64,000 bases of DNA from contig NZ_STGA01000029.1 of NCBI RefSeq assembly GCF_005222835.1, positions 310,001 through 374,000 on the forward strand. Direction: 5' to 3'. Below the pieces are notes generated by a model. The model did not search any database. It saw only the letters and a program-made list of their open reading frames with translations, and was not told the origin of the DNA. The position numbers and the translations under genes were made by a program. Shown here in pieces: positions 32,333 through 41,597 of this stretch. Origin of the DNA: Rhizobium sp. FKY42 (GTDB taxonomy: Bacteria > Pseudomonadota > Alphaproteobacteria > Rhizobiales > Rhizobiaceae). How positions within the stretch are numbered: position 1 is the stretch's first letter; every line of letters begins with the position of its first letter.

Positions 32333-34204
32333 ATGGAACGCACGACGGAAGACCGGGTGAAGGTGCTGCTGCTGTTTCTGGCGGTCGGCGGGCTCATTGT
32401 CGGCCTTGCGCTTCAGTTCGTGCTGGGGCGGGCGGATCTGGCGCAGCTCTGTTGGAGCGCCGCCACGCTTCCGGTGCTGGCGGCGCTTGCTCTCGAAATC
32501 ATCCGCAGCCTTGCCCGCGGCGAGGTGGGGCTGGATGTGGTGGCCGCACTTTCCATGTCGGCGGCGCTTCTGTTCGGCGAGGCGCTGGCGGCCAATATCG
32601 TCGCCATCATGTATACGGGCGGCACGTTTCTGGAGGCTTTCGCGGAGGGGCGTGCAAGGCGAGAGATGCGCGATCTTCTGGCGCGGGCTCCCCGCAGCGC
32701 CACGCGTTATCATGACGGGAGCTTGCAGGAGATTTCCGTCGATGAAGTCATTCCCGGAGACCGGCTGCTGATCCGTCAGGGCGATGTGGTGCCTGTCGAT
32801 GGGCATCTGGCAGAGGGAACGGCTTATCTCAACATGGCGGCGCTGACGGGGGAATCCCTGCCAATCTCACTTGAACCCGGAGCCGAGATTTTGAGCGGTT
32901 CCACCAATGCGGGCCACGCCTTCGATATGGTGGCAACGGAGGCCGCGAAAGACAGCACCTATGCCGGCATTGTGCGGCTGGTGGAACAGGCCCAGCGCTC
33001 CAAGGCACCCATGTCGCGGCTTGCCGATCGCTTCTCCATCGGCTTTCTGGCCGTCACGGTTCTGATAGCCTTCGCCGCCTGGTGGGCAACGGGAGACCCC
33101 ATTCGCGCCGTCGCCGTACTGGTGGTTGCTACCCCCTGCCCGCTCATTCTCGCGGTTCCGGTGGCGCTGGTGGCAGGCCTTTCGCGCGCGGCGCAGTTCG
33201 GCGTTCTCATCAAGGGCGCGAAACCCTTGGAAAGCATGGCGCGTATTCACACGCTGGTGCTGGACAAGACCGGCACGCTGACGGACGGGCGGCCGCAGAT
33301 TACGCGCATTCACGCAGAGGCCGGCTATAGCGAAGACGATGTTCTGCGGCTGGCCGCTTCGCTGGACCAGCTTTCCAAGCACCCGATGGCGCAGGCGCTG
33401 GTGGCAGCCGCTGAGGCACGTGGACTGGTGCTTCACCTGCCCGCGCAGACGGAAGAAGTGCCGGGCGAAGGCGTGGTGGGCATGCTGGAGGGCAAACCGG
33501 TTTTCGTGGGCGGCCATGGTTTCGTGACGGCGCGAACGGGGGATGCGACCCTTGCCATTCCGGCCACGGAAGCGGGTTCCGTGCTGGTGGCCGTGGGTGT
33601 TGGGCAAAGGCTTGCCGGAACAATTCTGATGGCTGATCCGGTGCGGGCCGATGCAAGGGCGATGCTGCGGGGGCTTCGAGATGAAGGCGTGAAGCGGCTG
33701 GTTCTTGCCACCGGCGACCGCGCCGCCGTGGCAGAGCGCATTGCCGGGGACCTCGGGCTCGATGCCATCCATGCGGAGCTTTCGCCCGACCGGAAGGTTC
33801 AGATTGTGCTGGAAGAGCGCAAGCGTGGACCCGTGATGATGGTGGGCGATGGTGTGAATGATGCGCCCGCCCTTGCGGTGGCAGATGTGGGCGTGGCCAT
33901 GGGCGCACGCGGGGCGGCAGCCTCTGCCGAAGCCGCCGATGTGGTGCTGCTCGTGGACCGCATAGACCGGCTGCGCCTGGGCATTGTGATTGCCAAACGC
34001 GCCCGCGCCATTGCTCTGCAAAGCGTGATGGTAGGCATAGGCCTTTCCGTTGTCGCCATGCTGGCCGCCGCGTTTGGCTATCTCCAGCCGGTTCAGGGCG
34101 CACTATTACAGGAGGCAATTGACGTTGCGACCATTCTCAACGCCTTGCGGGCGTTGAGGATTCCGGTGCCCGTCGAGGGGGCGGTCACTCACCGAGCGAC
34201 TTGA
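32333..34204 (+). CDS. Heavy-metal translocating P1B-type ATPase with TPC motif
   Basis: A 623-residue metal-exporting P-type ATPase lacking any N-terminal metal-binding domain. Phosphorylation site 'DKTGTLTDGRPQ', 'LTGESLPI' actuator, 'SKHPMAQAL' HP motif and 'GDGVNDAPAL' hinge are intact. The membrane metal motif is 'ATPCPLILAVP' (TPC) rather than CPC or SPC. TPC is the mark of the P1B-5 group (Ni/Fe-related, e.g. rhizobial Nia), but this protein has no C-terminal hemerythrin domain and ends after 'LLQEAIDVATILNALRAL'. The metal is therefore uncertain. The 3' end overlaps the convergent beta-lactamase gene by 20 bp. Confidence 0.92.
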   Translation: MERTTEDRVKVLLLFLAVGGLIVGLALQFVLGRADLAQLCWSAATLPVLAALALEIIRSLARGEVGLDVVAALSMSAALLFGEALAANIVAIMYTGGTFLEAFAEGRARREMRDLLARAPRSATRYHDGSLQEISVDEVIPGDRLLIRQGDVVPVDGHLAEGTAYLNMAALTGESLPISLEPGAEILSGSTNAGHAFDMVATEAAKDSTYAGIVRLVEQAQRSKAPMSRLADRFSIGFLAVTVLIAFAAWWATGDPIRAVAVLVVATPCPLILAVPVALVAGLSRAAQFGVLIKGAKPLESMARIHTLVLDKTGTLTDGRPQITRIHAEAGYSEDDVLRLAASLDQLSKHPMAQALVAAAEARGLVLHLPAQTEEVPGEGVVGMLEGKPVFVGGHGFVTARTGDATLAIPATEAGSVLVAVGVGQRLAGTILMADPVRADARAMLRGLRDEGVKRLVLATGDRAAVAERIAGDLGLDAIHAELSPDRKVQIVLEERKRGPVMMVGDGVNDAPALAVADVGVAMGARGAAASAEAADVVLLVDRIDRLRLGIVIAKRARAIALQSVMVGIGLSVVAMLAAAFGYLQPVQGALLQEAIDVATILNALRALRIPVPVEGAVTHRAT

Positions 34205-35321
34205 TCAGCGCGTAGGTCGCGCGGATTCTGGCCTCATTCGGATAGTTGCGGTTGGCCAGCACCACGATGCCGAGCTTCTTTTCGGGAAGTATCGCCACAT
34301 AGCCACCAAAGCCATTGGTGGAGCCCGTCTTGTTGAGGATCACGCCCTCACCCTGCTTTGCAGGCGTGGTCAGCTTCTCAACCGGTTGCGGCTTCAAAAT
34401 GAAATCCGGGCTGTTGCCTGCCACCATCTGGTCGAGCTTCACCGGCCAGGGATACTCCTCCCAGACCATGGCCTGAGAGAAATAGGCCGTCTGGAGCTGA
34501 CCGGTTTTCGTGCGGGCAATCGCCTTTTGCAACTCGCCGGAAATGGAGCCTGTGCCGAGTTCCGCATCGAGGAAGGTCAGCATATCACTGGCGGAGGATT
34601 TTACGCCGTAGGCTTCGGCATCAGCCAAGCCCTTGCCGACGCGGATGGGCTGATTGGCCTTGTTGTAACCGTAGGCATAGAGCTTCATCTGGCTCTGCGG
34701 AACAGTGATGAAGGTGTTCTTCAGCCCCAGTGCCGGGAAAAGCGTACCTTCGGCGGCTTTCGCATAGGGCATGCCCATGGCTTTCGCGCTGATATGGCCC
34801 AGCATGCCGATGCTGACATTGGAATAGCTGCGCGCGCCGGGGTTGGCGGGCTTCCAGTCCTTCATCCAGTCCACAAGGCCGTTCACATCGGAAACAGAAT
34901 CCGGCACCTGCAAGGGCATGCCGCCCGTGTGGTGGGTGGCAAGATCCATCAGTGTCAGATCATCGCCGATCCGGCACGTATCGGCGCAAAGGTGATGCGC
35001 AACCTTATCTTCCAGCTTCAGCTTGCCGCGCTGTTCGGCCAAGGCGGCTAACGTGACATTGAACAGCTTGCTGATCGAGCCGAGCTCGAACAGTGTTTCC
35101 GACGTTACCTCGCGGCGGTCGGCGCGGGAGGCCAGACCAGTCGCGTAGAATTCGTGGGTGCCGTTGCGGGTAATCCCGACGATAAGGCCGGGAATATCAT
35201 ACTGCTTCACCACCGGCTGGAACGCGGCTGCCGCCTTTGCCTGAAAGTCATCGGCTTGTGCGAAGGAGGCCGAGGCAAAGGCCACGGCAAGGGTTACAGA
35301 CGCCAGCGGCAGATTTCGCAT
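34185..35321 (-). CDS. ampC: Class C (AmpC-type) beta-lactamase
   Basis: A 378-residue periplasmic serine beta-lactamase. Signal peptide 'MRNLPLASVTLAVAFASASFAQA'; active-site 'SISK' (Ser-x-x-Lys), 'YSN' (Tyr150 loop, in 'ARSYSNVSIGMLG') and 'KTGSTNGFGGYVA' (KTG box). Length and the three motifs fit AmpC. I use the ATG at 35321, with GGAG at 9 nt. A sigma70-like promoter lies upstream; no AmpR gene is adjacent, so classic divergent ampR control is not seen. The 3' end overlaps the ATPase gene. Confidence 0.94.
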   Translation of the reverse strand: MRNLPLASVTLAVAFASASFAQADDFQAKAAAAFQPVVKQYDIPGLIVGITRNGTHEFYATGLASRADRREVTSETLFELGSISKLFNVTLAALAEQRGKLKLEDKVAHHLCADTCRIGDDLTLMDLATHHTGGMPLQVPDSVSDVNGLVDWMKDWKPANPGARSYSNVSIGMLGHISAKAMGMPYAKAAEGTLFPALGLKNTFITVPQSQMKLYAYGYNKANQPIRVGKGLADAEAYGVKSSASDMLTFLDAELGTGSISGELQKAIARTKTGQLQTAYFSQAMVWEEYPWPVKLDQMVAGNSPDFILKPQPVEKLTTPAKQGEGVILNKTGSTNGFGGYVAILPEKKLGIVVLANRNYPNEARIRATYALIKSLGE

Positions 35322-35360
35322 ATGCACATACTCCAATTTACGACAGGAGCAGTGATCAGG

Positions 35361-35390
35361 TTTATAGGCGAAGTTGTGGCGTATGGGCAA
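35361..35390 (-). promoter_or_regulatory. Putative sigma70 promoter of ampC
   Basis: On the minus strand TTGCCC (-35, 35385-35390), an 18-bp spacer and TATAAA (-10, 35361-35366), about 40 bp before the ampC ATG. Confidence 0.5.
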
Positions 35391-35467
35391 AGAACGGGCC
35401 GATTCATCTGCTTTGCCCTACCGTACCTCTAGACCAGAAGAGGTACTATGTTACCGCACGCCGCCTG

Positions 35468-35677
35468 CTATCGACGGCCTATTACACGGCCCGGATCATC
35501 AATATAGCAAATGACCGTCGATGCAACCATAAGGGCAAGGTAAGAGAAGGTCAGTCTCCAGAACGTATCCCAGGACACAACCTCTATACCCCAAAAGCAC
35601 AGAGTGAGGATAATGCCGAACACAACGGTGGAAAGAACACAAAGGGGGCGAAGGACTTTTATGATACGCGAAATCAT
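35468..35677 (-). CDS. Small two-helix membrane protein (69 aa)
   Basis: A 69-residue ORF starting 'MISRIIKVLRPLCVLSTVV' with GGAG 6 nt before the ATG at 35677. Two hydrophobic segments (about 10-30 and 40-60) are joined by a short loop 'GIEVVSWDTFWR', and the tail is charged ('IDDPGRVIGRR'). No family recognised. The longer frame upstream is the YcgN gene read in another frame. Confidence 0.7.
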   Translation of the reverse strand: MISRIIKVLRPLCVLSTVVFGIILTLCFWGIEVVSWDTFWRLTFSYLALMVASTVICYIDDPGRVIGRR

Positions 35678-35802
35678 TAGCATCTCCATGCGCACTAATA
35701 TAGCGCAGCGCAGCGTGTTTTTTATACCATAGGATGCAGAGGGAGTGAATAGGTGGCAATGCGAGATCCCATTCAAAAAGGCGGCCCGCAAGCCCCTTGC
35801 CC

Positions 35803-36270
35803 TCAATTCGTCCTGGCGTTTTCGCCAACCGTCAGCGGCCATTCCACGAGGTAATCCTCGAAATCGTCCACATCCACCTCTTCTTCCGAAATGGTGCGGC
35901 CTTGCGCGGAGATGCCAGCCTGATGCACCGTTTCGGGATCGCCGGAGACGAGCGGATGCCACCAATAGAGATCCAGCCCGTCGCGCACCAGCCGGTAGCC
36001 GCAGGTGGGCGGCAGCCAGTGGATTTCCCGCACGCTCTGGGGGGTCAGCTGAATGCAATCCGGCACCGTGGCCTGACGGTTTTCATAGTCCGAGCAACGA
36101 CAGCTTTCCCCATCCAGAAGACGGCAGGCGATGTTGGTAAAGGCCACCTCGCCCGTGTCCCAATCCTCCAGCTTGTTGAGGCAACAGAGGCCACAGCCAT
36201 CGCACAGGCTTTCCCACTGCTCTTGCGTTAACTGATCCAGCGATTTCACTTTCCAGAAAGGATTTTCCAT
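35803..36270 (-). CDS. YcgN family cysteine cluster protein (UPF0260)
   Basis: A 155-residue protein beginning '[22 protein letters not shown]' with the cysteine cluster '[14 protein letters not shown]', then '[16 protein letters not shown]' and a further Cys in 'PTCGYRLV'. These Cys are arranged as in UPF0260/YcgN, likely a metal or Fe-S binding site; function is unknown. I use the ATG at 36270. It is divergent from the PBP1-type gene. Confidence 0.92.
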   Translation of the reverse strand: MENPFWKVKSLDQLTQEQWESLCDGCGLCCLNKLEDWDTGEVAFTNIACRLLDGESCRCSDYENRQATVPDCIQLTPQSVREIHWLPPTCGYRLVRDGLDLYWWHPLVSGDPETVHQAGISAQGRTISEEEVDVDDFEDYLVEWPLTVGENARTN

Positions 36271-36446
36271 CTTGTCTTTTCTTGGCCACGGCAGGCATAA
36301 TTTAGCCGATAAGGATCGGTTTGACAGTCGAGTTAAGGGTGCATTCACCATTTGTCGGCCATTGCTGGCGAAAGGCGTTGCCCTTGGCTTTTGGTCCTTC
36401 ATGAGGAAGGCGTCAAGCAAAACGGTTGCTCAACAGGAATTCCGAC

Positions 36447-38684
36447 GTGCAGGACGATCCCGATCCGAGACAGCCAGATGCGCGAGAAGACAAGCGTCGC
36501 CGCAGGCGCCACCTTCTGCTGCGGATCGACAGCTGGATCGATTCCACCGTCTGGAACCTTGGTTTCAAGCTTTCCGAGATCTGGGAAGAGATTACCATCT
36601 TCTCCCGCAAATTTCGCGTTCGCGGCTGGAAGCGTGTGATTGTGGAAGTGGCCGATGAGGGCCTGACCTTCGGCACGGCGGGCTTTGTGCTGCTTCTGGC
36701 GCTGGCCATGCCCGCCTTCGAGGAAACCAAGGAAGACTGGCGCTCCCGCGGCGATTTTGCCGTGACCTTCCTCGACCGCTACGGCAATGTGGTGGGCCAT
36801 CGCGGCATCATTCACGAGGATTCCGTTCCGATCGACAAGTTGCCGGACCATCTGGTGAAGGCGGTTTTGGCCACCGAAGACCGGCGTTTCTTCGACCATT
36901 TCGGCATCGATTTCTTCGGTCTGGCGCGCGCCATGAGCGAAAACGCCCGCGCAGGCGGGGTGGTTCAGGGCGGTTCTACACTCACGCAGCAGCTGGCCAA
37001 GAACCTGTTCCTGACCAATGAACGCTCGCTGGAGCGCAAGATCAAGGAAGCCTTCCTGGCGCTTTGGCTGGAGGCGAACCTTTCCAAGAAGGAGATCCTG
37101 CGGCTATATCTGGACCGCGCCTATATGGGTGCCGGTACGTTTGGTGCTGCCGCTGCGGCGCAGTTCTATTTCGGCAAGAGCATTACCGATGTGAATCTTG
37201 CGGAAGCGGCCATGCTGGCGGGTCTCTTCAAGGCACCGGCCAAATATGCCCCGCATGTGAACCTGCCTGCCGCCCGCGCCCGTGCAAACGAGGTTCTAAC
37301 CAATCTGGTGCAGAGCGGCATGATGACCGAAGGTCAGGTGGTCGCTGCTCGCCGCAACCCGGCAAGCGTGATTGACCGCGCCGAGCTTGCTGCCCCCGAT
37401 TACTTCCTCGACTGGGCGTTTGACGAAGTGCAGCGGCTGGCGGATGAAGGCAAGATCAAGAAGCACTCGCTCATTGTGCGCACCACCATCGACATAGGCC
37501 TGCAACAGGCGGCGCAGGAAGCGGTGGAAAGTTCGCTTCGTGAATATGGCGAAAGCTACAAGGTGAAGCAGGGCGCGCTGGTGATGATCGAGAATAGTGG
37601 CGATGTGCGCGCCATGGTGGGTGGGCGTGACTATGGCGAAAGCCAGTTCAACCGCGCCACCAAAGCACTGCGCCAGCCGGGTTCATCGTTCAAGCTCTAC
37701 ACTTACGCGTTGGCCATGGAGAATGGCTTCACGCCCGATACCATGATTTCGGATGCGCCGATTACCTGGAACAACTGGTCGCCGCAGAACTATGCCCGCT
37801 CCTACAAGGGCCGCGTGACCATGCTTTCCGCTATGGCGCAATCGCTCAACACGGTGCCCGTTCGCCTTGCCAAGGAGAAGCTGGGCGTGAAACCCATCGT
37901 CGAACTGGCCAAGGCCATGGGTGTTTCGACACCCTTGCGCAGCGACAAGACCGTGCCGCTTGGCACATCGGAAGTTACGGTGCTGGATCAGGCCACCGGC
38001 TATGCGGTGATGCCCGCCGGAGGGTTGGAAGCCCGCCGCCATGCCATTGCGCAGGTCAGCGATTACGAGGGCGAGATCCTTTACGATTTCAACCGCGACG
38101 AGCCGGCGGCAAAGCGGATTGTTTCGGAACAGGCGGTTTCCTCCATGAACCGCATCCTGACGCAGATCCCGGTGATTGGTACCGCCAAGCGCGCCGCTCT
38201 CGAAGGCGGCATCGTGACCGGCGGCAAGACAGGGACATCCCAGAGCTACCGCGATGCCTGGTTCATCGGGTTTACCGGCAATTACACAACCGCCGTCTGG
38301 TTCGGCAATGACGACTTTACCTCGATGAACGACATGACCGGTGGCTCACTTCCGGCCATGACCTTCAAGAAGCTGATGGATTACGCCCATCAGGGCATCG
38401 AGCTGAAGCCTATTCCCGGTATCGACAACCCGCTTCCGCGTGGCAACCACGCGCCCGGACTGCCGGTTGCCAGTGCCAAGGAAGCGGCAAACGCCAAGCC
38501 GAACGGCATGGCGCAACTCGTGCGGCCCCGTTCGCTTTCTGCCGACAGCACCCGGATCCTGCGACGGATTTCGAAGGATTTGAGCGACGCCGCACCCCTG
38601 CCCTCTGCGCAGAAAGTGGTAGAAGCGAGTGTTCGCGGCAGTATCGAGGACAAGCCAAACCAGACGGTGAAGAGACTGCCTTGA
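36447..38684 (+). CDS. Class A penicillin-binding protein, PBP1-type
   Basis: A 745-residue bifunctional peptidoglycan synthase. The cytoplasmic N-terminus is basic, with a TM around residues 72-92 ('GTAGFVLLLALAMPAF'). The GT51 glycosyltransferase shows 'ATEDRRFFDHFGIDFFG', 'GGSTLTQQLAKNLFL' and 'RKIKEAFLALWLE'. The transpeptidase has 'RQPGSSFKLYTYALAME' (Ser of SxxK), 'AQSLNTVPV' (SxN) and 'TGGKTGTSQSYRDAWF' (KTG). I use the GTG at 36447, with AGGAA upstream; the frame opens at a TTG at 36426. Which PBP1 paralogue this is cannot be fixed from sequence alone; PBP1b2-like is my recollection of the Agrobacterium locus. Confidence 0.93.
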   Translation: MQDDPDPRQPDAREDKRRRRRHLLLRIDSWIDSTVWNLGFKLSEIWEEITIFSRKFRVRGWKRVIVEVADEGLTFGTAGFVLLLALAMPAFEETKEDWRSRGDFAVTFLDRYGNVVGHRGIIHEDSVPIDKLPDHLVKAVLATEDRRFFDHFGIDFFGLARAMSENARAGGVVQGGSTLTQQLAKNLFLTNERSLERKIKEAFLALWLEANLSKKEILRLYLDRAYMGAGTFGAAAAAQFYFGKSITDVNLAEAAMLAGLFKAPAKYAPHVNLPAARARANEVLTNLVQSGMMTEGQVVAARRNPASVIDRAELAAPDYFLDWAFDEVQRLADEGKIKKHSLIVRTTIDIGLQQAAQEAVESSLREYGESYKVKQGALVMIENSGDVRAMVGGRDYGESQFNRATKALRQPGSSFKLYTYALAMENGFTPDTMISDAPITWNNWSPQNYARSYKGRVTMLSAMAQSLNTVPVRLAKEKLGVKPIVELAKAMGVSTPLRSDKTVPLGTSEVTVLDQATGYAVMPAGGLEARRHAIAQVSDYEGEILYDFNRDEPAAKRIVSEQAVSSMNRILTQIPVIGTAKRAALEGGIVTGGKTGTSQSYRDAWFIGFTGNYTTAVWFGNDDFTSMNDMTGGSLPAMTFKKLMDYAHQGIELKPIPGIDNPLPRGNHAPGLPVASAKEAANAKPNGMAQLVRPRSLSADSTRILRRISKDLSDAAPLPSAQKVVEASVRGSIEDKPNQTVKRLP

Positions 38685-38689
38685 GGCTT

Positions 38690-40560
38690 AAAGCTCCCAA
38701 AGTCTTTCCGGCGCATACCGGACAGACTCCGAGTTTCGCATTGGAAGCTTTTTGCCGCGCGTTTGCTGAACGTCGCTTTCTTTCCGCCTCAGAAATTCGG
38801 AGAACGCTTTTCGCGGAAAGCGGCCATGCCTTGGCGCTGGGCGGCGCTGCCATAGAGCGCGTGACCAGATGAGGCGGTTCGGTACTTCGCCTGCGCGGCT
38901 AATGACCAGACGATAGCCGCTCTCGCCCGGTTCCGGCGCATTGGCGAAGGCGTGATATTCCCCGAAGGGCGTGTGGCTGATGGCATTCGAGGAGCCCGGA
39001 AAAGGCGTATCGCCATCATCGAACCGGGCCGTAACAGCGTGGTTCGAGGGCTTGATCACGTCGATCTTCACGCCTTTCAGTGTGAGCCAGGGCGAAACGA
39101 CCGAAAGCGTGATGACACAAAGTGCCCAGACAGACGGCTGCTGAAGAACCGGCTGCCCCTGATCGTGGATGAGCGAGAGGGTCTGCGCCCAGAAGAGGGC
39201 CAGAAGCGTCCAGCCGGCAAAGCGATGTGTCTTCTCAAACAGGTTATGATAGCGGGCGCGCATGGATGTGACGTGTTTCCACCGCAATGCAGACCGCCGA
39301 AGTGGAATACCTTGGCGGCACGCCAGCGAATCCACAGCGGTGAGCTGGTGGGAATGCGGGTGGCGAGCCAGAACAGGAAGTTCACCAGGCGCTGCTGGCG
39401 GATGAGAATGCCGAGACTGAAGTTGATCAGCGCCATATTCGCCAGGAATTCGAGGTTGGCCACCCCGTTCTGCATCAGGCTTCCATCCCGCCACCATATA
39501 ACAGCAAGGACGAAGTTGACGATGGCGACCAGCGCATAGAGGCGGTGGTACTCCATGGCCAGCGGATGGCGGGTGATGCGGCGCAGGTTGAAACTGGCCT
39601 GCGGTGTTTCAGTAATTTCGAGAGTCATCCGTGCAGCTCCGAAGCCTGTGCTTCGATATGGTCTTTTGCCATGGAGAGAAGCAGGCGCTTGTCGAGCTTG
39701 CCGCGGGGGGGGGGTGAGCGGAAGCGAGGGAAGTGGAAGAATGCAGGAACCGCGAATGACCAGCGTGGCCCCGTGCCCAGCGCGCCCAGTGTTTCCCAGG
39801 CCGCCATGTCGAAAGCGATCGAGAGGATCTGCCCGACCTTCCGTCCCGGACAGATGCCGAGATCGCCCGGAGCCGTGAACAGGACATTGGCCAGATTGCC
39901 ATGGGTGACCTGCACGCCGTTCGGTTGTCCCGTCGTGCCAGAGGTGAACAGCAGAATGCAGCGATCCTCTGGCTTCGGGCGAAGGGCCGCATCCGGAACA
40001 GCTGTGAGAGCTTCAGCCTCGAGAACATCCTCGATCACCAGAACGTTTACCGTCTCGAAGGATGGGAGCGCTCCGAAGCAATCGCGCATGGTCAGGACGA
40101 CCGGCGCGCCGGAAACAGCGGCGACACGGGTGAGGATTTCATCCGGTGCTACGCCGACATGCTGCGGCGCATAGGCCGCTCCCAGCTTCATTGCAGCCAC
40201 GATGCCGACCACCATGGGAAGAGAGCGCTTGAGATAGAGACCGACAACACTGCCGGGACCAACACCTTTCGCCTGCAGTGCCGCCGCCAGCTTGTTCGAG
40301 GCGTGATCCAGCTCGCCATATCACAGCAGGTTCATGCGGCTGGTGGGTGAACCGGAATGCGATGGCTTCCAGCACTGTATGGAAACGCGGGGTAACGGGT
40401 TCGCCCCAGCCAAAGGACAGGAAGCGCTACCGATCTTGCCGGTTGAGGGAGGCCAGAAGCGACGAGCCAACGAAATCGTTTCTATCAAGAGCGGGCTGCA
40501 TGCGATCAAACACAACTTTTGCGGATGATGACCGCGACGTAAGATCTGCCATTACCATCT
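38690..40560 (-). pseudogene. Decayed NRPS-like AMP-binding/membrane oxidoreductase-like gene
   Basis: Minus-strand pieces in several frames belong to one former gene. The N-terminal adenylation domain is split: 'AIAFRFTHQPHEPAVI' in one frame, then 'YGELDHASNKLAAAL' and 'LKLGAAYAPQHVG'-type sequence in another, then 'ILLFTSGTTGQPNGVQVTHGN' (A3). Sequence then jumps from 'DMAAWETLGALGTG' straight to an A9-A10 end 'VPAFFHFPRF ... RGKLDKRLLL', so about half of the domain is deleted, at a run of ten G (39705-39714). Downstream, a membrane region ('HPLAMEYHRLYALVAIVNF', then 'FEKTHRFAGWTLLALFWAQT' after a frameshift) ends in scrambled sequence. At least three frameshifts plus one deletion make it non-functional. 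Confidence 0.8.
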
Positions 40561-41009
40561 CCTGAGGTCTATTCTTAAAATATACCTTGCTATTTATATT
40601 ATTATAGATCCCACGATAACCGGATTTTAGAATATTATTCTATCGAGTTAAATATAGATATATTTCTGATATAAGAATTTATACAAAAATTATATCTAAG
40701 AGCATATTTTTACATTTGATGTAAGATGTTTTATACAAGCCCTTCAAACCAGGCGATTGCGAAAAAAGTCAGTGAAGATGTGCAAAGGAAATATACCTGA
40801 GAACACAAGACACACACCCTATGCGCGCATAAAAATGTATGACTTTTCCTAGTTTGCCGCCCCTCGACTTCGCGAATGGCGGCATCGTGTAGTATTCAAC
40901 ATTCCGTGATCTCTTCGGTATCTCTTCCTGGGCAGCGACCAAAAAGGCGTTTTTTTCACCGGCGATGGGTGGTAGGGTGAAGACCTGACATTCAAAGGTT
41001 GACTTCTGC
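40561..41009. other. AT-rich non-coding gap behind the pseudogene
   Basis: 449 bp, the first ~180 of which (to ~40745) are extremely A/T-rich with long A and T runs, unlike anything else in the window. ORFs here (for example on the minus strand across 40769-41161) lack ribosome sites and protein-like composition. It probably held the promoter region of the decayed gene and is a likely foreign or decaying segment. Confidence 0.6.
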
Positions 41010-41597
41010 TTGTTCCGCCTCCCTCTCCTTATCGCACTCAGTCTTTTGATCGCCTTCGGCGGCGGCATATGGTCGACGCTTGTCGCGCTGGACGCGACCG
41101 TCGGCTTCGGTGCGATCAGGCTTGGCGCGTGGGAAGCCTTTCCGCAGGCGCAGACCATCAATGCCGACCCCTATGCGAAGGCGCACCGGGCCAATGGCGG
41201 CAAGCTGCTTCTGGGCAGTGCCGAGGGCCTGAGCTTTACGGCAAGCGTGGATGATGCAGGCGCGCGCCTGGACGGCAACTGCACCTATGTGATTTCCGGC
41301 CAGACGCCGCCTACCCGCGCCTGGACGCTTTTCGTGACAGGCGAGGACCGCCTGCCGCCCTCCCCGGATGCCGAGCGGCCGCAGGCGCTGAATTCACGCA
41401 TCGTGCTGAGACGGGCCGATGGCAGTTTCGAGGTCACCGTTTCGTCCGGCGCTTTTCCCGGCAACTGGCTTTCCACCACGCCCAACCAGCCGTTTCGCCT
41501 TGTGCTGACGCTTCTGGATACACCGACGGCGGGAAGCTCAGGCTTGATCGACCTGACCATGCCGAAGCTGTCAAAGACCGGTTGCAGCCATGCTTAG
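41010..41597 (+). CDS. DUF1214 domain protein
   Basis: A 195-residue envelope protein with an N-terminal membrane anchor or signal (about 4-22, 'LPLLIALSLLIAFGGGIW') and a DUF1214 domain ('NPRNG'-like region; here 'GKLLLGSAEGLSFTASVDDAGARLDGNCTYVISG' and 'RIVLRRADGSFEVTVSS', each shortened). The start is a TTG at 41010 with AAAGG upstream; no ATG fits. It overlaps the DUF1254 gene by 8 nt. These two families are commonly paired; the joint function is unknown. Confidence 0.85.
   Translation: MFRLPLLIALSLLIAFGGGIWSTLVALDATVGFGAIRLGAWEAFPQAQTINADPYAKAHRANGGKLLLGSAEGLSFTASVDDAGARLDGNCTYVISGQTPPTRAWTLFVTGEDRLPPSPDAERPQALNSRIVLRRADGSFEVTVSSGAFPGNWLSTTPNQPFRLVLTLLDTPTAGSSGLIDLTMPKLSKTGCSHA

Noticed and set aside
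40769-41161. 130-aa minus-strand ORF in the gap after the pseudogene
   Set aside because: No ribosome site, it overlaps the DUF1214 gene on the other strand, and shows no domain-like pattern.
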